Assembly (NCBI GenBank): GCA_036937835.1
Contig: CM072881.1
Span: forward strand, 5,859,501 to 5,923,500
DNA from: Pampus argenteus
Lineage: Eukaryota > Chordata > Actinopteri > Scombriformes > Stromateidae
Length of the DNA: 64,000 nt
Direction: 5' to 3'
Below are positions 49,805-63,682 of the stretch, piece by piece (position 1 is the first letter of the stretch; the number at the start of each line of letters is the position of its first letter). A program made the translations under genes and the position numbers. Under the pieces are notes generated by a model. The model searched no databases and had not been told where the DNA came from. It saw only the letters and a program-made list of their open reading frames with translations.

Positions 49805-51322
49805 GCTGGTGGTTCTTGGACAGGCAGCAGAGCGAAGATAAAGAGGGCTGCCCTGTCCATCCCTGCGGCGGCTTCCTGTCAAACACGTGTCATTTCCTCC
49901 TGGCCTGGCACCACTCGTTGGTTCACAACTGAGTGAGAAATGACAACAAAAACAACCAGCGCACACAGAAGTGATAGAAAAGAAGAAGAAGAGGAGGAGA
50001 GAGAGGTCTGGTGATACGTCTCATCTCATCATCAGGTGATCTGTTCTCTGCCAAACACGACTTACAAACACGTCAGTCCACGGTGGACTGAAATTTTTAA
50101 GCACATTTTTAAGACCACTAGAATATATCTGGGTTAATTAGATGGTTAATGCTTTTGGTTTGTGTGGGCTCATGCATGAGTTTACTCTACGAATGTGAAA
50201 CATTTGTGGGAAATGTGTTCCTAAAGTAGCTTAAGATCTTTGTTTCAACCAACCAGTCTAAAACTCACATTTAAACTACAAATATATAAATAAATAGAAT
50301 ATATAAAACAGAAAAGTGGCAACTTGTGACCGGAACGAGCAAAGATTTGGCATTTTTACTCGATAAATGCAAGATTACAGATAAAGTTATCTTTATGGCT
50401 AAACTAGTTTAGTGAAAAAGTGGCTTCCTGAGTACACGTAGAGGACAGTGTGTGGACATTTTCCGACATCAACATCCAATTCATAATTACCTAAATGATT
50501 TTTCTGAAAGCGCTTAATAATACAGAGGGGCCTGAAAAGCAAACAAATATAGACGTCTAACGTCACTCAATTAAAATGATTAAAATAATTATAATAGTTC
50601 TATATTTATCAACACTGTGTTTTAATTCTTACATTAAAACCAACTGTGCAATTACACATTCGTCATGAATTGTCTGATGACATAAACACTCACAAGTTGT
50701 AAACAAGGGAATCTTTTACATATCTACATCCAACTTATATGGACGTTCTGTTTACATTTTACAGACTGATCCCCTCAAACCTGTATAACTGTATAACCCA
50801 ACCAATTCATACCAAGGTAGTGGGGAATGCCTTCACCCTCAGTCTTGCTTAGGCCATTGTCCCTTAACATTTACTTTTCCAGCAGACTCTCATCCTTTGT
50901 CCCCTCACAGTCTGCCAGCCAGCATTCAGCCAGACACATCATGCAGAACTGTTTGCATCCTCTCCATCCTGTCTCAATGAGCCTCAAGTCCTCATTCAAC
51001 GGCCGTCTCAATGCGCCCAAAGTGCTCTAGTCAGCCATTTAAGACGCTCATTTGTGCCAGTAGCCATCTGCACTTCTATTGCCAAGAAACCATCAATAGG
51101 TTACACCGCCTGTCTCCTGCTGTCGAAGACTCAGCAGCCGAGAGCTTCTTCTGTTTCCTTTACTAAATGTCTGGTAAAACAAATGTCCTCCTTAGTAGAT
51201 GATTAAGTGATGCTGTTCCATCTTATCTTATTCTCTACAATGATGCCGGTACACCTGTTAGACACAGCTCTGGGCACACTGAGCGCCGTAGGCAGTTGGC
51301 TGTAAATATTTCTCGTAAGTTG

Positions 51323-51369
51323 ACGCACGCACACACACACACGCGCACACACACACACACAAACACACA
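51323..51369. repeat. (CA)n/(CG)n microsatellite
   Basis: A CA tract with a CGCG interruption. Further TG or CA runs in the same intron lie at 51627-51647, 51776-51823, 52070-52089 and 52302-52345 (CT, CA, then TA). Confidence 0.93.
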
Positions 51370-53429
51370 GGGGAAGACTGGTAAGGAGTGTGATGGAACG
51401 TTGTCATAACGGTGTGACCGTTGCTATGGAGACAGGAGGAGGATTTCCCTGCCAAGCCGAACCTTCTTCCTCTCTGTCTTGACTCTTCTTTTGGCTTGTC
51501 AGCTTCATGCAGTTCCTCTCTTGGGCTCAAACCACATCCAGCCAAGCGCCCTCAACTTAAAGGTCATCCTGCAGTCTGTCTGTGTCACAACAACACTATC
51601 TCCACACACCCGCGGGGAACGGACAAGTGTGTGTGTGTGTGTGTGTCCGAATGAGTGATGGAGGAAGCAAGAGATGGGACAGGGAGGCAGATTATGTGTA
51701 AATGTATACACAAGATATGTGAATGTAGTGAAGTGAATACAAAGTGTGTGGGTTTACATTCTGTGTACTGCTAAATATGTGTGTGTCTGTCTGTCAGTCT
51801 GTGTGTCTGTGTGTGTGTGTGTGAAGCAGACAGCATAGTTGGCTACACATGAGAGCAGTTAAACTCCCACAGGGTTAATCCCTTCATACACTGGGAAATC
51901 CTGAAACAAACACACATCAACACACACAAACACAAACTCCCACCCATTAAATGTCCCTTCACTGACAGCTCTCCTCCCTCTCTCCCTCCCTCCCTCTCTT
52001 CCTCTGCCAAACAAGCCGAGCTAAGACACTTTAAAAGAACACGGTGTACCTGTGCTGACAGTAACACACAAACACACACACACACACAACTCCAGGAGCC
52101 ATTTTAATGCTGTCTCTCCCCTCACTTTCTAACCCTGAAACTTGCAAGACAGGCCTCTGTCAGCAGGGTAGAGCCAAAGAAACACAACAAACACACACTT
52201 TTGAGAGGCACTGTCAAACCTGAGGAAGAGCGATGACGGTGGCTGTGCAGCCGAGCATGAGATTTACTTCCTTAACGCCTCTCACTCTGTTGTTTTCTCT
52301 CTCTCTCACACACACACACACATATATTAAATATATATATATATACATATACGAAGGGACCTGCTTGGTCATGATAACAACCTGGCATCTGGACCACCGC
52401 CCCAGGACAGAAACAGACACACACGTTCACACTTGGACACAAAAACTGGCGATGGAGGGAGGGCCACATGTGCTGCACATATTATCAGTCATCCGTTCAC
52501 ACCAACTTCACCCTCAGCTCCACTCTGAATATTCACTAGAGGAGGGTAAGGAGAGAGAGAGAGGCAGAGATAAAATTAGGCAGGAGAAATTTGGAAAGTA
52601 GACATGAAGGTAGAGGCTAATGAGACAGACTGATACCTGGGACCATCAATTCAATCAAGACTTAAGTGATTAGAAATCACACGTCAGCCAGCCGGTACAC
52701 TACACCATTAATGTAAAATATAAAATAAAATAAAATAATGGATCCACATGTTCCCATGCTGGGTATAATGCAGTGGTGGACTCAAGGTGTCCGAGGGGCA
52801 TCTGATACACTAAATGGGCCCCCATCAGCAGAGAACATACAATGCAAAAAAAAGCTCACTAATTTTGGTATTTTGGGAAAGCAAGAAGCAGGATCGAGCA
52901 AATCAAAGGAGAATTCTTTATGCCATGAGTTTCTAAATGTTAACCCGAAGCTAATCTCCCTCTCTATAAGAACAAGGTAATCTAAGATAAAGGGTTGTTA
53001 ACACATTTTGAGAAAATCATTCAATCAATTTTCATTTTCTTATAAAGTTTTACTACACCATAGGGTTGATTTCCATTTTTTTAACGGTGGGGTCCAAAAG
53101 TCAGAAACCACATTGAAAATATTTTCCACGTAAAACCTGGAAATAATCAGAAAGTTTGAGGATTCAGAACTATTTAAAGTTATGACATGTAAAACAAAGA
53201 TGAAATAAGATTCTGGGTTTTCTAGGTCAACATTCAAATTTAAGCATTCTCCTACAAAAAGTCAACATTGTATTCCTGCTATTGAAGCATTCAGATGACA
53301 CTTGTTTGATGTGCTTATCAGAGGCTCGTTTAAGTAACTCTACTTGTAGCGTTCACCTGTTAGTAATCCTGAAGGTATGATTTTCAATAACATCAAAAAT
53401 ACAGATTCTGAATAAACCTGGGGTACACC

Positions 53430-53965
53430 TGGAGTTTACGAGGAGCACTTGAAGGCAGCATCTACGGGGGCAGTGCATGGAACTCTAAAACGCTCTGCAA
53501 AAACCGGATCAGTTGTATTCAAAGCATGATCAGACGGCCCAAAAGTGACCACACCATAAAATACACCAAGCTTAGTTCCCTGAGAGCAACTTCATCACAG
53601 ATACAGAATTTGTTAAGACGTAAGAAAAGAAGGCTGTGTTGTAGTGTTATCAGAGGAGAAGTAGCAGTTTCTAAACCACTTCTCAGGAGGGGAAACAAGG
53701 TCAAATGCTTGAGCTGGGCAAAGAAATACCAGCATTTTATAGTAGATGACTGGGGGATCAAAAAAAAAATCTATTTACTGATGAATCCAAGTTTGAGATT
53801 TATGACAGTAACAAAAAGGGTGCACGTAAAGAGACGAACAGGAGAGGGAATGATACTGCAGTGTATCAAACCTGAAACAACACAAAGTGAAACAATGTGA
53901 TGAGAATATTCAAGTCTGGGGGTGTTTTGCCTACTTTGGAGCTTCTTGACCAATAAGAAGAGCCA
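53430..53965 (+). pseudogene. Degenerate Tc1-like transposase
   Basis: Pieces collinear with Tc1-family transposases are visible. A GRP-K-x-TTP-like linker lies near 53530-53550, then VAVSKPLLRRGNK, LSWAKKYQHFIVDDW, MNPSLRF, KRVHVKRRTGEGM and ILQCIKP, followed by VWGCFA-like sequence near 53912. Frameshifts and a damaged D-E-S-x-F catalytic block show it is dead. Terminal inverted repeats were not identified. Confidence 0.75.
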
Positions 53966-56900
53966 CCTGAAGACTCACACATACATATGACATATAGTCT
54001 ACATGAATAGAAGCAGCCGAAATGTGTTAATATTTTTTTTTTTTGGGGGCCAGGTAGAGTAATAATGACAAACTACTGGTCTGATGATGTCATGATTTAG
54101 ACACCTGCTAGTGTTGACAGCTAAACACTGCAGCTGCTTGAGCTAAAGTTAGACTTCACAGGCAGACTGCTTCACATCCTCCATTCTTGGATGTCTCATT
54201 TCTTTTTTTAATGTTATAGGCTTGAAAACATTATATGATGCGCTGAAAAAGTTGAACCGGGAGATTCTGACATCTTTATTAGCCAGCTGTCTGTCACACC
54301 GGACAAATACCGAGCTGCCAGCCAGCCTTCTGTGTCTGAAATCGATGTGAGGCGATCGACTGTATAGTATATGTAAAAAAAGAATCGTCTTCCATAAAGG
54401 CATTATTGGCAAATCATAAATATACAGACATAAGCATGTAAAAAAATAAATAAATAAATAAACACAATATATTGACCCGACAGCAGTTGGCTTAAACTAA
54501 CCAGCTGTTAGATTAACAACGTGTTGAGATGCTGTTAAATGTTGCAATTTAAAAAAAAAAAAAAAAAGAAAAATCTAACTCTCATATTTCCAAACCAATC
54601 CAGTCAGAAAATAGAAAAAAAAACTCATTTATTGCTGCTGCTGTTGGGTATTAGGTTAAATTGATTAATATTTTAAATGTCAAAAATCTGGTTGGAAATT
54701 TAATTTCCCTTTTTGTATTAACATCTAACTAAAAGGTCCACACACACACACACACGGTGAGTGGGCGAGCCTTTTCCGATGGTGTGCTCTGTCCTTTGTC
54801 ACGCTGTGCATCAGTTTTCAGCAGCTGACAGTCTCTCTAGGACCCTCTCCACTAAGTCACCACAGTCTGCTGCCATGATGTGAGGACGCCTTTGTGTCTG
54901 AGCAGAATTAACAGCCTCTTTCCTCAATCAGTCCCTGACACCTACGACATCTTTCATCAAGCCGATGTTGCGTATAAGATGAAAGGGGATTCCTGTTTGG
55001 TAAAGTCATTAAAAGTCACGTCAAGTTAAAAATGTTAAGGAGATCAAATCTGACGTATAACCATTAAGGATGAGGTCGGACGTCTTGAAGTATCCTGAAT
55101 AAGAACATGTATGTTTTCAGGTACTACAGTCAGATAACAGACAAATGTGTCTTTCATAAATGTCTTAATATATATATAAATGTCTTAATATATATTATAA
55201 ATGTACAAATTGCAGAGATTTTTCAGGACTGGCTTAAGATTGAGCAATCCCTGTGCAATTGTAATTTCTGGGAGTATGAACTGTTTGACATGCCCTGAAG
55301 GTTTAGTTTCCAGTACAAAACCTTGTTGAATTATGAATTACAGATACATAAACATTCTGCAAGTCTAACAATCAGTTCCTTAAAACCATTGCCCACTGTG
55401 AGCGACATGTTTTGTAGTTACTGAATGGAATCTATGACTGTGTGTGTGTTAAAATGCCTTTCATGAATTAATGGACGACAATCACCAAGCTGTCACATAT
55501 GTACTTATAATGGTCAACATATCATAGCAATACAGCACTAAAAAGAAATGTTTACTGGAAGTTACTAGAAGACCCCACCAGAAGAGTACAATTTTTGGTA
55601 GAGTAAGAACTATGTAGTGGTGTATTGGGGCATTTGGCCTGGGACCAATGTTTCACAATACTAAGCATTGCTATTGTCAGCCCGTTTCTCTCAGACTATT
55701 AAAGACCTGTCTGAACACCAATTTGTAATAGCTGAAAAGCTCCTAACTCTTGGATCGTGGTGGTACACTACAGCGATCAATTTTCTGACCCTTGGGATCA
55801 TCCAGCAAAGCTTCCAGTGAGAGAGAAAAGAAGCTGCACGTGTCTTCTTCTTCTTTTTTTTTTTTTTCTCCCCATCAACAAAAGGCTTCTTCAGTTCAAA
55901 CTGCAGGGAGAACCAATATATTCCCATGAAGTAATGACAACCACCAGTAGTGCAGAGCGGGCCCATCCACCCGTGAGGACATACTTACAGTAGCCGATAT
56001 TACAAGTCAATTTGAGCTGCAAGAAACTGCAGTAGAGAAACACCAAAAAATGAGACAATTTTGAAACAGTGTCACCAATACACACAGTAGTTTAGTCCCC
56101 AAAAAATACGTTTATATCTTACAAATATAAGATGCCCTGCTTTGTACATATAGTGGTTACAATTGGTTTATAACTATGACTAAAAAGAAAAAAAAAAGTT
56201 ATGTGTTCACTCTAAAAAGAAAAAGGAAATGTCATCATTCAGAATCAAGATTCATCTTCATTCATGCTATAAGAGTGATTAGACATTGTTAACATTTTCA
56301 TACATTCAAAACTAAAAACATGACAGCATTAATCAAAGTATTACTGGAACATAAGGGCTGTTACATCACACTGTGGAGGAGGTCATCTCATTTCATGCTA
56401 AAGTAATGTACATGTATATGTACACTGACATATGCTGCGTTTTAATGAAAGAACAACGCAATCCACTGACGCTTCACATACAGCGGTTAAAAATAACAGA
56501 GGCAGGTGGGAAGAAGAGAGAGGCAGCAACGCAGCAGGAAATGACAATTTCATTAAACGGAGACAAACTGTTTGGCCTGAATGATTTGAGGAAAATATCT
56601 GCCTTTTTTTTCAGAAATGCATTGAATAGTAATTCTTTTCTGTAAATATTTCAGCCTTGTAATCTACACTGTATTCAACAAGCTAGATTTGTATAACCAG
56701 AAGCCTTTTTTTTTTTTTTTATTTAGCCCACATTTAGTAAGATATTACAAAAAGGTGGTACATGCTAACATTACAATAATATAATAATAATAATTTTCAG
56801 TTCAGTTATGACATTCAAAAGTGACAACCTGTAATTATACTGCGGTGTTGACAGCGCTGTGCTTTAGCTGCTCGAGCTAATGCTAACGCTAGTGACACAG

Positions 56901-58009
56901 ACTCGGTTACACAGCTAGTAATTCAGATATTTTAAAGGTCAAAAGCTAAAAACAACAATATATGACTTTTCACCATTAACCACCATGAGTCAGCTATGAA
57001 GCTAGCTGCAAGCTACCCGTTATATATTAAAATATAACGTGATGCCATTAGCTAGCTTATTGATTTAGTCTCTCTCGCTTTTTAAATGGCAAAATGACAA
57101 CCATGAAAATGTCAATCAAATTTTAAGTAGTATAGACACCTACATACAAGGGGTACTTTATCTGTTATGTATTTATGTACATACCACAGCCAGCACATTG
57201 TATTTGGAACAACTGGCTTGACTTGCTTAATTAGCTACAACTGGTTAAATTTCCTAGTAACAGTTGTCATTACTGGCAGCTGAATTATTCTCTCCTTTTT
57301 AGATTGTTAATTAAAATTAATTATAATTTCTTTTAGCCTAATTGAAACTGCAGGTTATGTAATTTAGCCCTTTCTAATCACAATTTTAATTGAAAAACAA
57401 TTCATCATTGGGTATCCTTATCTAGTATGCTGTAAGCATGTTAATAGCATTAATAGTGGCCAGACTCTTTGCATATTTATAAAATCTGATTTCATCGACA
57501 AAGTCTGCTAACAAAAATGATTGCTGATGTAGTATTGTAAAACAAAGTAAAGCATTTAAACAACTGTATCACGAATCAGCGTCACCGATTCAACATTTAC
57601 CGGGATAAAAGTGACTATCCCAGTCGTGCAGCGTGAGGAAAACCCTCCTTCAAAAAAAACAAAACTATTGTTTCACTCGGACTCCTGCGTTAAGCCCGAC
57701 TACATCCCTGATTACATCAGAGGAAAACATTCACATCCTATAAAGATGAGGCAAGATAGTGAGGAAAACACCTGGACATCTGCAAAGAGTGTGTGTGTGT
57801 GTGTGTGTGTGTAAATGTATGTGCACACGGACGTCTTTTCTTTTCAGTGTGGGTTTTATTTACTGAGACGTACAGCAGAGATAGAACCACACGGAGAGGA
57901 TTATATCTCAAACCACACCTAAAGCTGTCCAGTCTCTGCTGGATCCTGAGAACACCTCCCCCATAGCTTTATGGAGGTATTGGGACATGGTGGAATTACT
58001 AGATAGAGG

Positions 58010-58037
58010 GGTGGTGGTGGTGGTGGTGGTGGTGGTG
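58010..58037. repeat. (GGT)9 trinucleotide repeat
   Basis: A pure GGT array followed by a short G run. Confidence 0.95.
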
Positions 58038-59688
58038 GGGAGGGGATCACTCACTGGAGGGATGTGTAACATTTCAGATTAACAAGTCGAGGAAGAATAG
58101 AGAGAGAGATAAACGTGTTTATGTAAATGTGTATTTGAAAGCATGATAGCATGAAAATAAGATAAAAAAACAGGATGAGCAGCTATCTGAATGCATTACA
58201 GTCTAGCTGGAAAGCACTTCCCAGCGACATGAACCATCTGGGACCTTTCCCACAGCTGTCAATCAACCTGTCTTCTGCTCTCTGACTGCTTATTGAGCTT
58301 AGCAGGTCATTAACAGAGAACAGGAGAATCAATTCCCAATGCACAACACGATATACAGACACGTATACACACACACGCGCAGATCTTTCACACAGAGGGA
58401 TTGTGATGGAAGGAAGAAACAGGTAAGAGGGGTAACTAGAGAGCAGATTGATGTGAGGGAGGTCAGAGGACACGGAGGAGGACTGTGAGACTGGCCAGCT
58501 CTAATCCTCTTCTGCACTGTGTTGATTACCAGCGCTAGTTAGCCTCTGGCGAAGCTCGCTATCTCCACACATCTCCTTCCTCACCTCCCTCTCTCCCTGC
58601 CCTCAGTGTCACCCTGCTAACTCCTCACGTCTCTGAGGTCTTGTTAAGGATTCCCAGTCGTTTCCCTCCAGCGTTCGCATAGCTGCTTTCATAAGGAGCC
58701 ACTAGCTTTTATTCCGCTCGGCCCTGCCCTCTTCCTCCTCTCTTGGGAATGTGATCAGAGAAGACGTAGAATGGGGAAGCAGTGCTCCGGTAGGAATAAA
58801 TGGGAAACGTGCCTCCAGGAAGCCTTCCATCTTGTATCTTAAATCCTACAAAATCCCTTAAATACCTTTAGCTCCTTTCCGCCCGAGGCATCTTTCACTA
58901 ACACTAGCATGTCGTTGTCCTTCTTAACACCCACCACAGACACCGTCCTCTTCCCTAAAAGTCGCATCCACTCAATTTCCTTACTGAAGTGGACTCCAGA
59001 GGGAGCCAGCAAAACTAACCTCTCTCTGTGACTATCCGATTCTCATAGTGGAACAGTAAGCCGTACTCGGATAGCTTTTGTGATGTGCCACAGGGGCAAA
59101 AGCACAGTGGGAACTGATTAATAAGCAGCACTGACAGAGGCATTCAGTCTAACAACAATAGCGAGGGAGAACCCCCACACACTTTTACTTACGATAAACT
59201 TTATTGTACCTCTAATAAACTTTATTGCAAAGTGTGCATGAGTTCTTTCTTCTCCTGCCCATGATCATTTCCTCCTATGCACTTGTCCATAAGAAACTAA
59301 AAGCCTTTACAGTCAAGACTTGGCTAACAACAATGGAAAATATAGTTCTTGTTAAAACATTATTCAACACAATATATTGCACATGTAAATCTTGCACTGA
59401 CACCGTTACTGCCAAGATTCGTTGCTTTATTACTAAAACAACCATGAGAACATAAAATAGCATGTTCAAATAATGTAAATCATCATGTCTGACGCTGGAT
59501 GGTTTCCATTATGTATAAATGTGCCAATAAGGAAAAAGAGAGGGGGGGGGGGATCTTGGAGGATTTGAGTGTATCGTGTTTCTTGGACTGGAATGAGTTT
59601 TTTGGTTTTTTGCTTATGAAAGATGCCTTTTAGGTTAAATTGGAAGTCAACAGTAATTGAATTCAAACTGATAGATCTACCAAATGTA

Positions 59689-60300
59689 CAGTGACAGTCA
59701 AAAGTTTGGATACACATACTTATTCAGGGACTGTTGTACTTTAGACATCCAAACTATAAAAATGACACATATGGAATCACATAGCGAATTAAAAAAAAAA
59801 AACAACTACAAAATATCTCTCATATTTTTGATTCCTCAAAGTAGCCACCTTTTGGCATTCTCTCAACCAGCATCATGAGGTTTTCACTAGGAATGATCCT
59901 CCAACACTCTTAAAGGAGTTCCCACATATGCTGAGCACTTGTTGGCTGCTTTTATTTCACTCTGCAGTCCAACATCCAATCTCAGTTCGGTTTAGATCGG
60001 GTGATTGTAGAGGCAAGGTCATTACAGGGTCAATTCCTCCACCTGTTCATCGAAAACCACACCGACCAAGATAGTGCCAAAGTGTGGCAACCAGTGGCTA
60101 CTTTGAGAAATATCATTACAGATAGCTGGATTTTAAGTTTAGGTTTAATGCCTTTACAGGAAAGCTATGTCTGCAAAAATCAGATCAAGTACGCTCTAAT
60201 AAGAACGAGCTGATGCAGTAGGATAAAGTCCTTTCAAAACACATTCAGAAAGTCATGAAAACTATGAAAGCCTTGATTTACATCACCAGAAAAACTGATC
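59689..60300. mobile_element. Internally deleted Tc1-like transposon copy
   Basis: A TA dinucleotide precedes CAGTGACAGTCAAAAGTTTG, the characteristic terminus of a fish Tc1-like element. Then come 'agtagccaccttttggcattctctcaaccagc', 'ggagttcccacatatgctgagcacttgttggctgctttt' and 'atcgggtgattgtagaggc', the known antisense transposase 3' end. After about 60040 most of the transposase is missing, and 'gccaa...agtggctactttgagaaatat' from the opposite end follows. The right terminus is eroded. Confidence 0.75.
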
Positions 60301-61570
60301 TCTACACGTCTCCCACCCTCTCAATCAGCTCCTCCACAATCAACAAACCTCGACCCAACTCTAATCAAGCCATATTTCTGTGTAATAGAGAAATTAACCA
60401 TGATTTATTGCAGCAACCGCAATCAAGAGTGATTTTTCAGTATGATTATTAGAGCCGTAATTGATACCAACAAGCGAAAAGTGCAACAGAAGCTCGGTGT
60501 TGTGGTGAACTGAGAGGCACAGCGTCAATTAAAATAGTAAATAAATTAAACAAAGTAGCTTGTGTGTGTGTGTGTGTGTGTTTAGATTAGCAGGAGTTGG
60601 GATCTGAGCACCTCATTCAGCACAATTAGAGCATGCTGGCCTTAAACCAGGAAAACAGGCGAGGAGTAATTGGATTTAAATTGAACATGTTCTCTGCTCA
60701 TAGCTACCTAATGTAACATGGAGCACAATCCCCTCACTTACTCTTCTGTTTATCTCATTTAACATCTTACCATCTCTTGCCATCCATTAGTATTCACATA
60801 ATTCATCCTCTTGACTCCACCATTCACTTTATCCTTTATCTTTATCATACTGTTCTCCACCAGTCTAATTAGTTTTCTTACAATTACTCATATATCCATT
60901 ATCTTTTTTTTGCTGCTCTCAGGGTATCTGCTGGTATCTTTTTCAATTGTTACTAAGAGTAAGTAACTTAATTGTTAAGTATATTTGATGTATCTCAATG
61001 TATCTTTGAAGGCATACATTTTCACAATTTCCCAAAACCCAAGGTCAATAAGAAGATAGTGCTGCACCCCCAGAGGCAGGCTGAGGGTTCGGGTTAGAGT
61101 CTTTGTCCAGGATCGTCAGGCTCTGAGATAACGCTATCTTCTGCCAACTGCTTAGAAGTGCAGAATTTGCAGCTCACAGCCACTTAATACGATATAGTCT
61201 CTGGTTTCTGTTTGATATTTAGTATATATCTACTAGAACCCCAACGAGTGTGCTAACAGCGTAGCGTGCTAACAACACATATTAAGGCCAACTTGGCTTC
61301 GACAGCCCCAAGCTAGCTATAACTACTTACTGAAATAAATCAAGTTACTTTTGAGGCTGGGTTTGTCAAACTTATCAGCGAGTGTTCATCCTCAAAGTCC
61401 AACTTGAGAAAGTGAAAACATACTGATTGAAATTACAAACGAGTATGCAAGCTAAGCAGCCACGATCTGATTACGTATGTAGCATACGTAGGCTTATGTA
61501 AGAAAGTTTATACAACTAACGGGGATTAAACAATGAGTCAAATTCATTTTTCCCCTCATTCTCCTCTTAC

Positions 61571-61571
<1 letters not shown>

Positions 61572-61601
<30 letters not shown>
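61572..61601. repeat. (GT)n microsatellite
   Basis: A pure GT tract. Similar tracts are at 57790-57812, 60560-60581, 62435-62477 and 62609-62625. Confidence 0.95.
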
Positions 61602-62433
61602 CATTTACATGTGACATCTCGTGTTTACATGTGTGGTGTGATTTGCATATGTGTGAGTGTTGCAACTGTTGCTGTATGGGGATATGTATGAGGGCATGCC
61701 GTAGTGTGTGTACCTGCTGTGAGAGTCCATCTCACAGCTGCTGCAGGCAGGCAGATTTGCTATTCCACCGGGAGGCTGGTATCTCATCTCCACAAATGAG
61801 TGTGTGTACAGTATGTGTTTAATATTGTGCTGGATCATCACATCTCAGCCCAGCTAAGGTAGCGACTGCTGCCACTAATGGCCGGCTGTTCTCACAACAT
61901 CTGGAGACACACGCGCACCCTTCATCCTTCACTGTATGAAGCCTTTAAAACTCCATTCCTCGTGTCCTCAGCTCTACCATTACTGCACTCATCACACAGG
62001 CAAACACCCTCTATCAGTCTAAAGCATTAAAGAAGTAATTTAAGGAGTATTTCCACAAGTCCAATCAGCTTTATCTTTGCACCAACCACAGATCCTAACT
62101 AAAAAATAAACCTGGAACATTTAAAATCTCAAGACCCCTACCTACCCACACACTACCTCCGATATATTTTTAAACTTTTGCTACAACAGTCGCCACTATC
62201 AGAGAATTCCCATGTGATTAACCTGACAGTAACAAGGCCCAGCGTGTGACTGGTCCTGTCTGGGTGTGATAGTACAAACAGTACATCCCCCTTAATAATA
62301 GATCCATCCTGATAATGGCTCTCGCTCACTCTTGGTCTCTGTCTCTCTGCAGGGATCTGGAAGGGCCTGATGTTCCTGCAGCCACCGCCTGATACTGCAC
62401 AACTCATCTATATTTCAAGAGGGTCCTGTTCAA

Positions 62434-62481
<48 letters not shown>

Positions 62482-63227
62482 AGTAAAAAAGGAGGGGGAG
62501 AGCGATGAGAGACAATCGCTGCTTTAATTTACTGATCTAATTCCGGTTACAGGCTGTCTAATAAACAGAACCCAGTGAGCAGTCTTACACAATCAGAATA
62601 ATCAGGCTGTGTGTGTGTGTGTGTTTTTTATTTGTTTGGAGCTTTACTAACTCAACAAATGTGTAAACCTGCGTTATACATCGTTATATGTGTCGCCCAT
62701 GATGCACACAAAAAGTGCAGGTCCAGAAACTCAATAGCAGTGGACACAATTTACTTACTGCTACATTTGTAATTTGGTAAAATAAGATATATGTAATATT
62801 TAATATTTTAAAGTTGATGGGATTGTTGATATGTGGCTTAATATGTTCTATTTTATCTTATTGTATGTTACTTTGTCTGCCTTTGCTGCATGTTTGCCTC
62901 TTTATAAAAAGCAGATTAACAAATATGCAAGAAAAAAAGTAAAGGACATTATGAACAACTTCATTGCTCGGTGTTTTTAAATGTCAATTGACAAATGCAC
63001 AGTGTTCTCTTAAGAGTTCAAGGCTGAAACTTGTGAGAAATGTGGTCATAGGAATCAGAAATGTTGGCTAATGTAAGTCTGACTCAGACTGACAGCTGTC
63101 CAATTCATGACGAACAGTCTGTGTCAGGGAGACTCATGCAGACACACTAAGAGTCTCTGCAAGTATAGAGTTGGGAGTTAAGACACAGCAGGCATCTAGA
63201 TGTTAGGCAAGGACTTCAAGGTCAGCG

Positions 63228-63401
63228 GGGAGAGGAGAGGAGAGGAGAGGAGAGAAGAGGAGAGGAGAGGAGAGGAGAGGAGAGGAGAGGAGAGGAGAGG
63301 AGAGGAGAGGAGAGGAGAGGAGAGGAGAGGAGAGGAGAGGAGAGGAGAGGAGAGGAGAGGAGAGGAGAGGAGAGGAGAGGAGAGGAGAGGAGAGGAGAGG
63401 A
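63228..63401. repeat. (AGAGG)34 pentanucleotide array
   Basis: About 174 bases of near-perfect AGAGG repeats with one AGAAG variant near 63253. The array lies 282-455 nt past the donor of the 81-nt spata20 exon, where the transcript reads CCTCT. Short open frames across it are repeat artefacts. Confidence 0.97.
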
Positions 63402-63682
63402 GCTCATGCTGACCTTTAAAGAACAACACTTAAACCAGCCAACACCTCAGGCACTGTTCTAGCTTAATCACACTCTGCATGTGTAACTGTGTGTTTTTGT
63501 GTATGCATGTTTCAAAGGTTACTTGCTAAATCTGCTGCCACCATCAATGCATATCTATGTGCTACAAGTTGATCTCAGGGTCACTTTAGGGACTGATGAC
63601 ACATACATTTGTCGAGTCAATGCATCATCTCTCTCTCACACAAACACACCACACACACACACACACAATCGAACATATTTAC

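Larger units (their letters stand above)
49166..63682 (-). other. spata20: Last intron of spata20 (14.5 kb)
   Basis: A GT-AG intron is bounded by the two recognised spata20 exons. It contains microsatellites (49.6-49.8, 51.3, 51.6-52.3, 57.8, 61.6 and 62.4 kb), a Tc1-like transposase relic near 53.4-54.0 kb, an internally deleted Tc1-like element at 59.7-60.3 kb, a GGT array at 58.0 kb and an AGAGG array at 63.2 kb. The stretches 50000-51300, 54100-55150, 55200-57550 and 60300-61500 look like unique non-coding DNA with no exon that I can recognise. Confidence 0.85.

Noticed and set aside
50827..51030. Short plus-strand frame with Ser/Pro-rich sequence
   Set aside because: No domain, no splice context and no known family. 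It could be an unrecognised repeat, but nothing supports a gene.
58643..58650. Perfect U12 branch-point sequence TCCTTAAC on the minus strand
   Set aside because: It lies upstream of cacna1g, inside the spata20 last intron, which has ordinary GT-AG ends. No AC acceptor or exon follows at the required distance.
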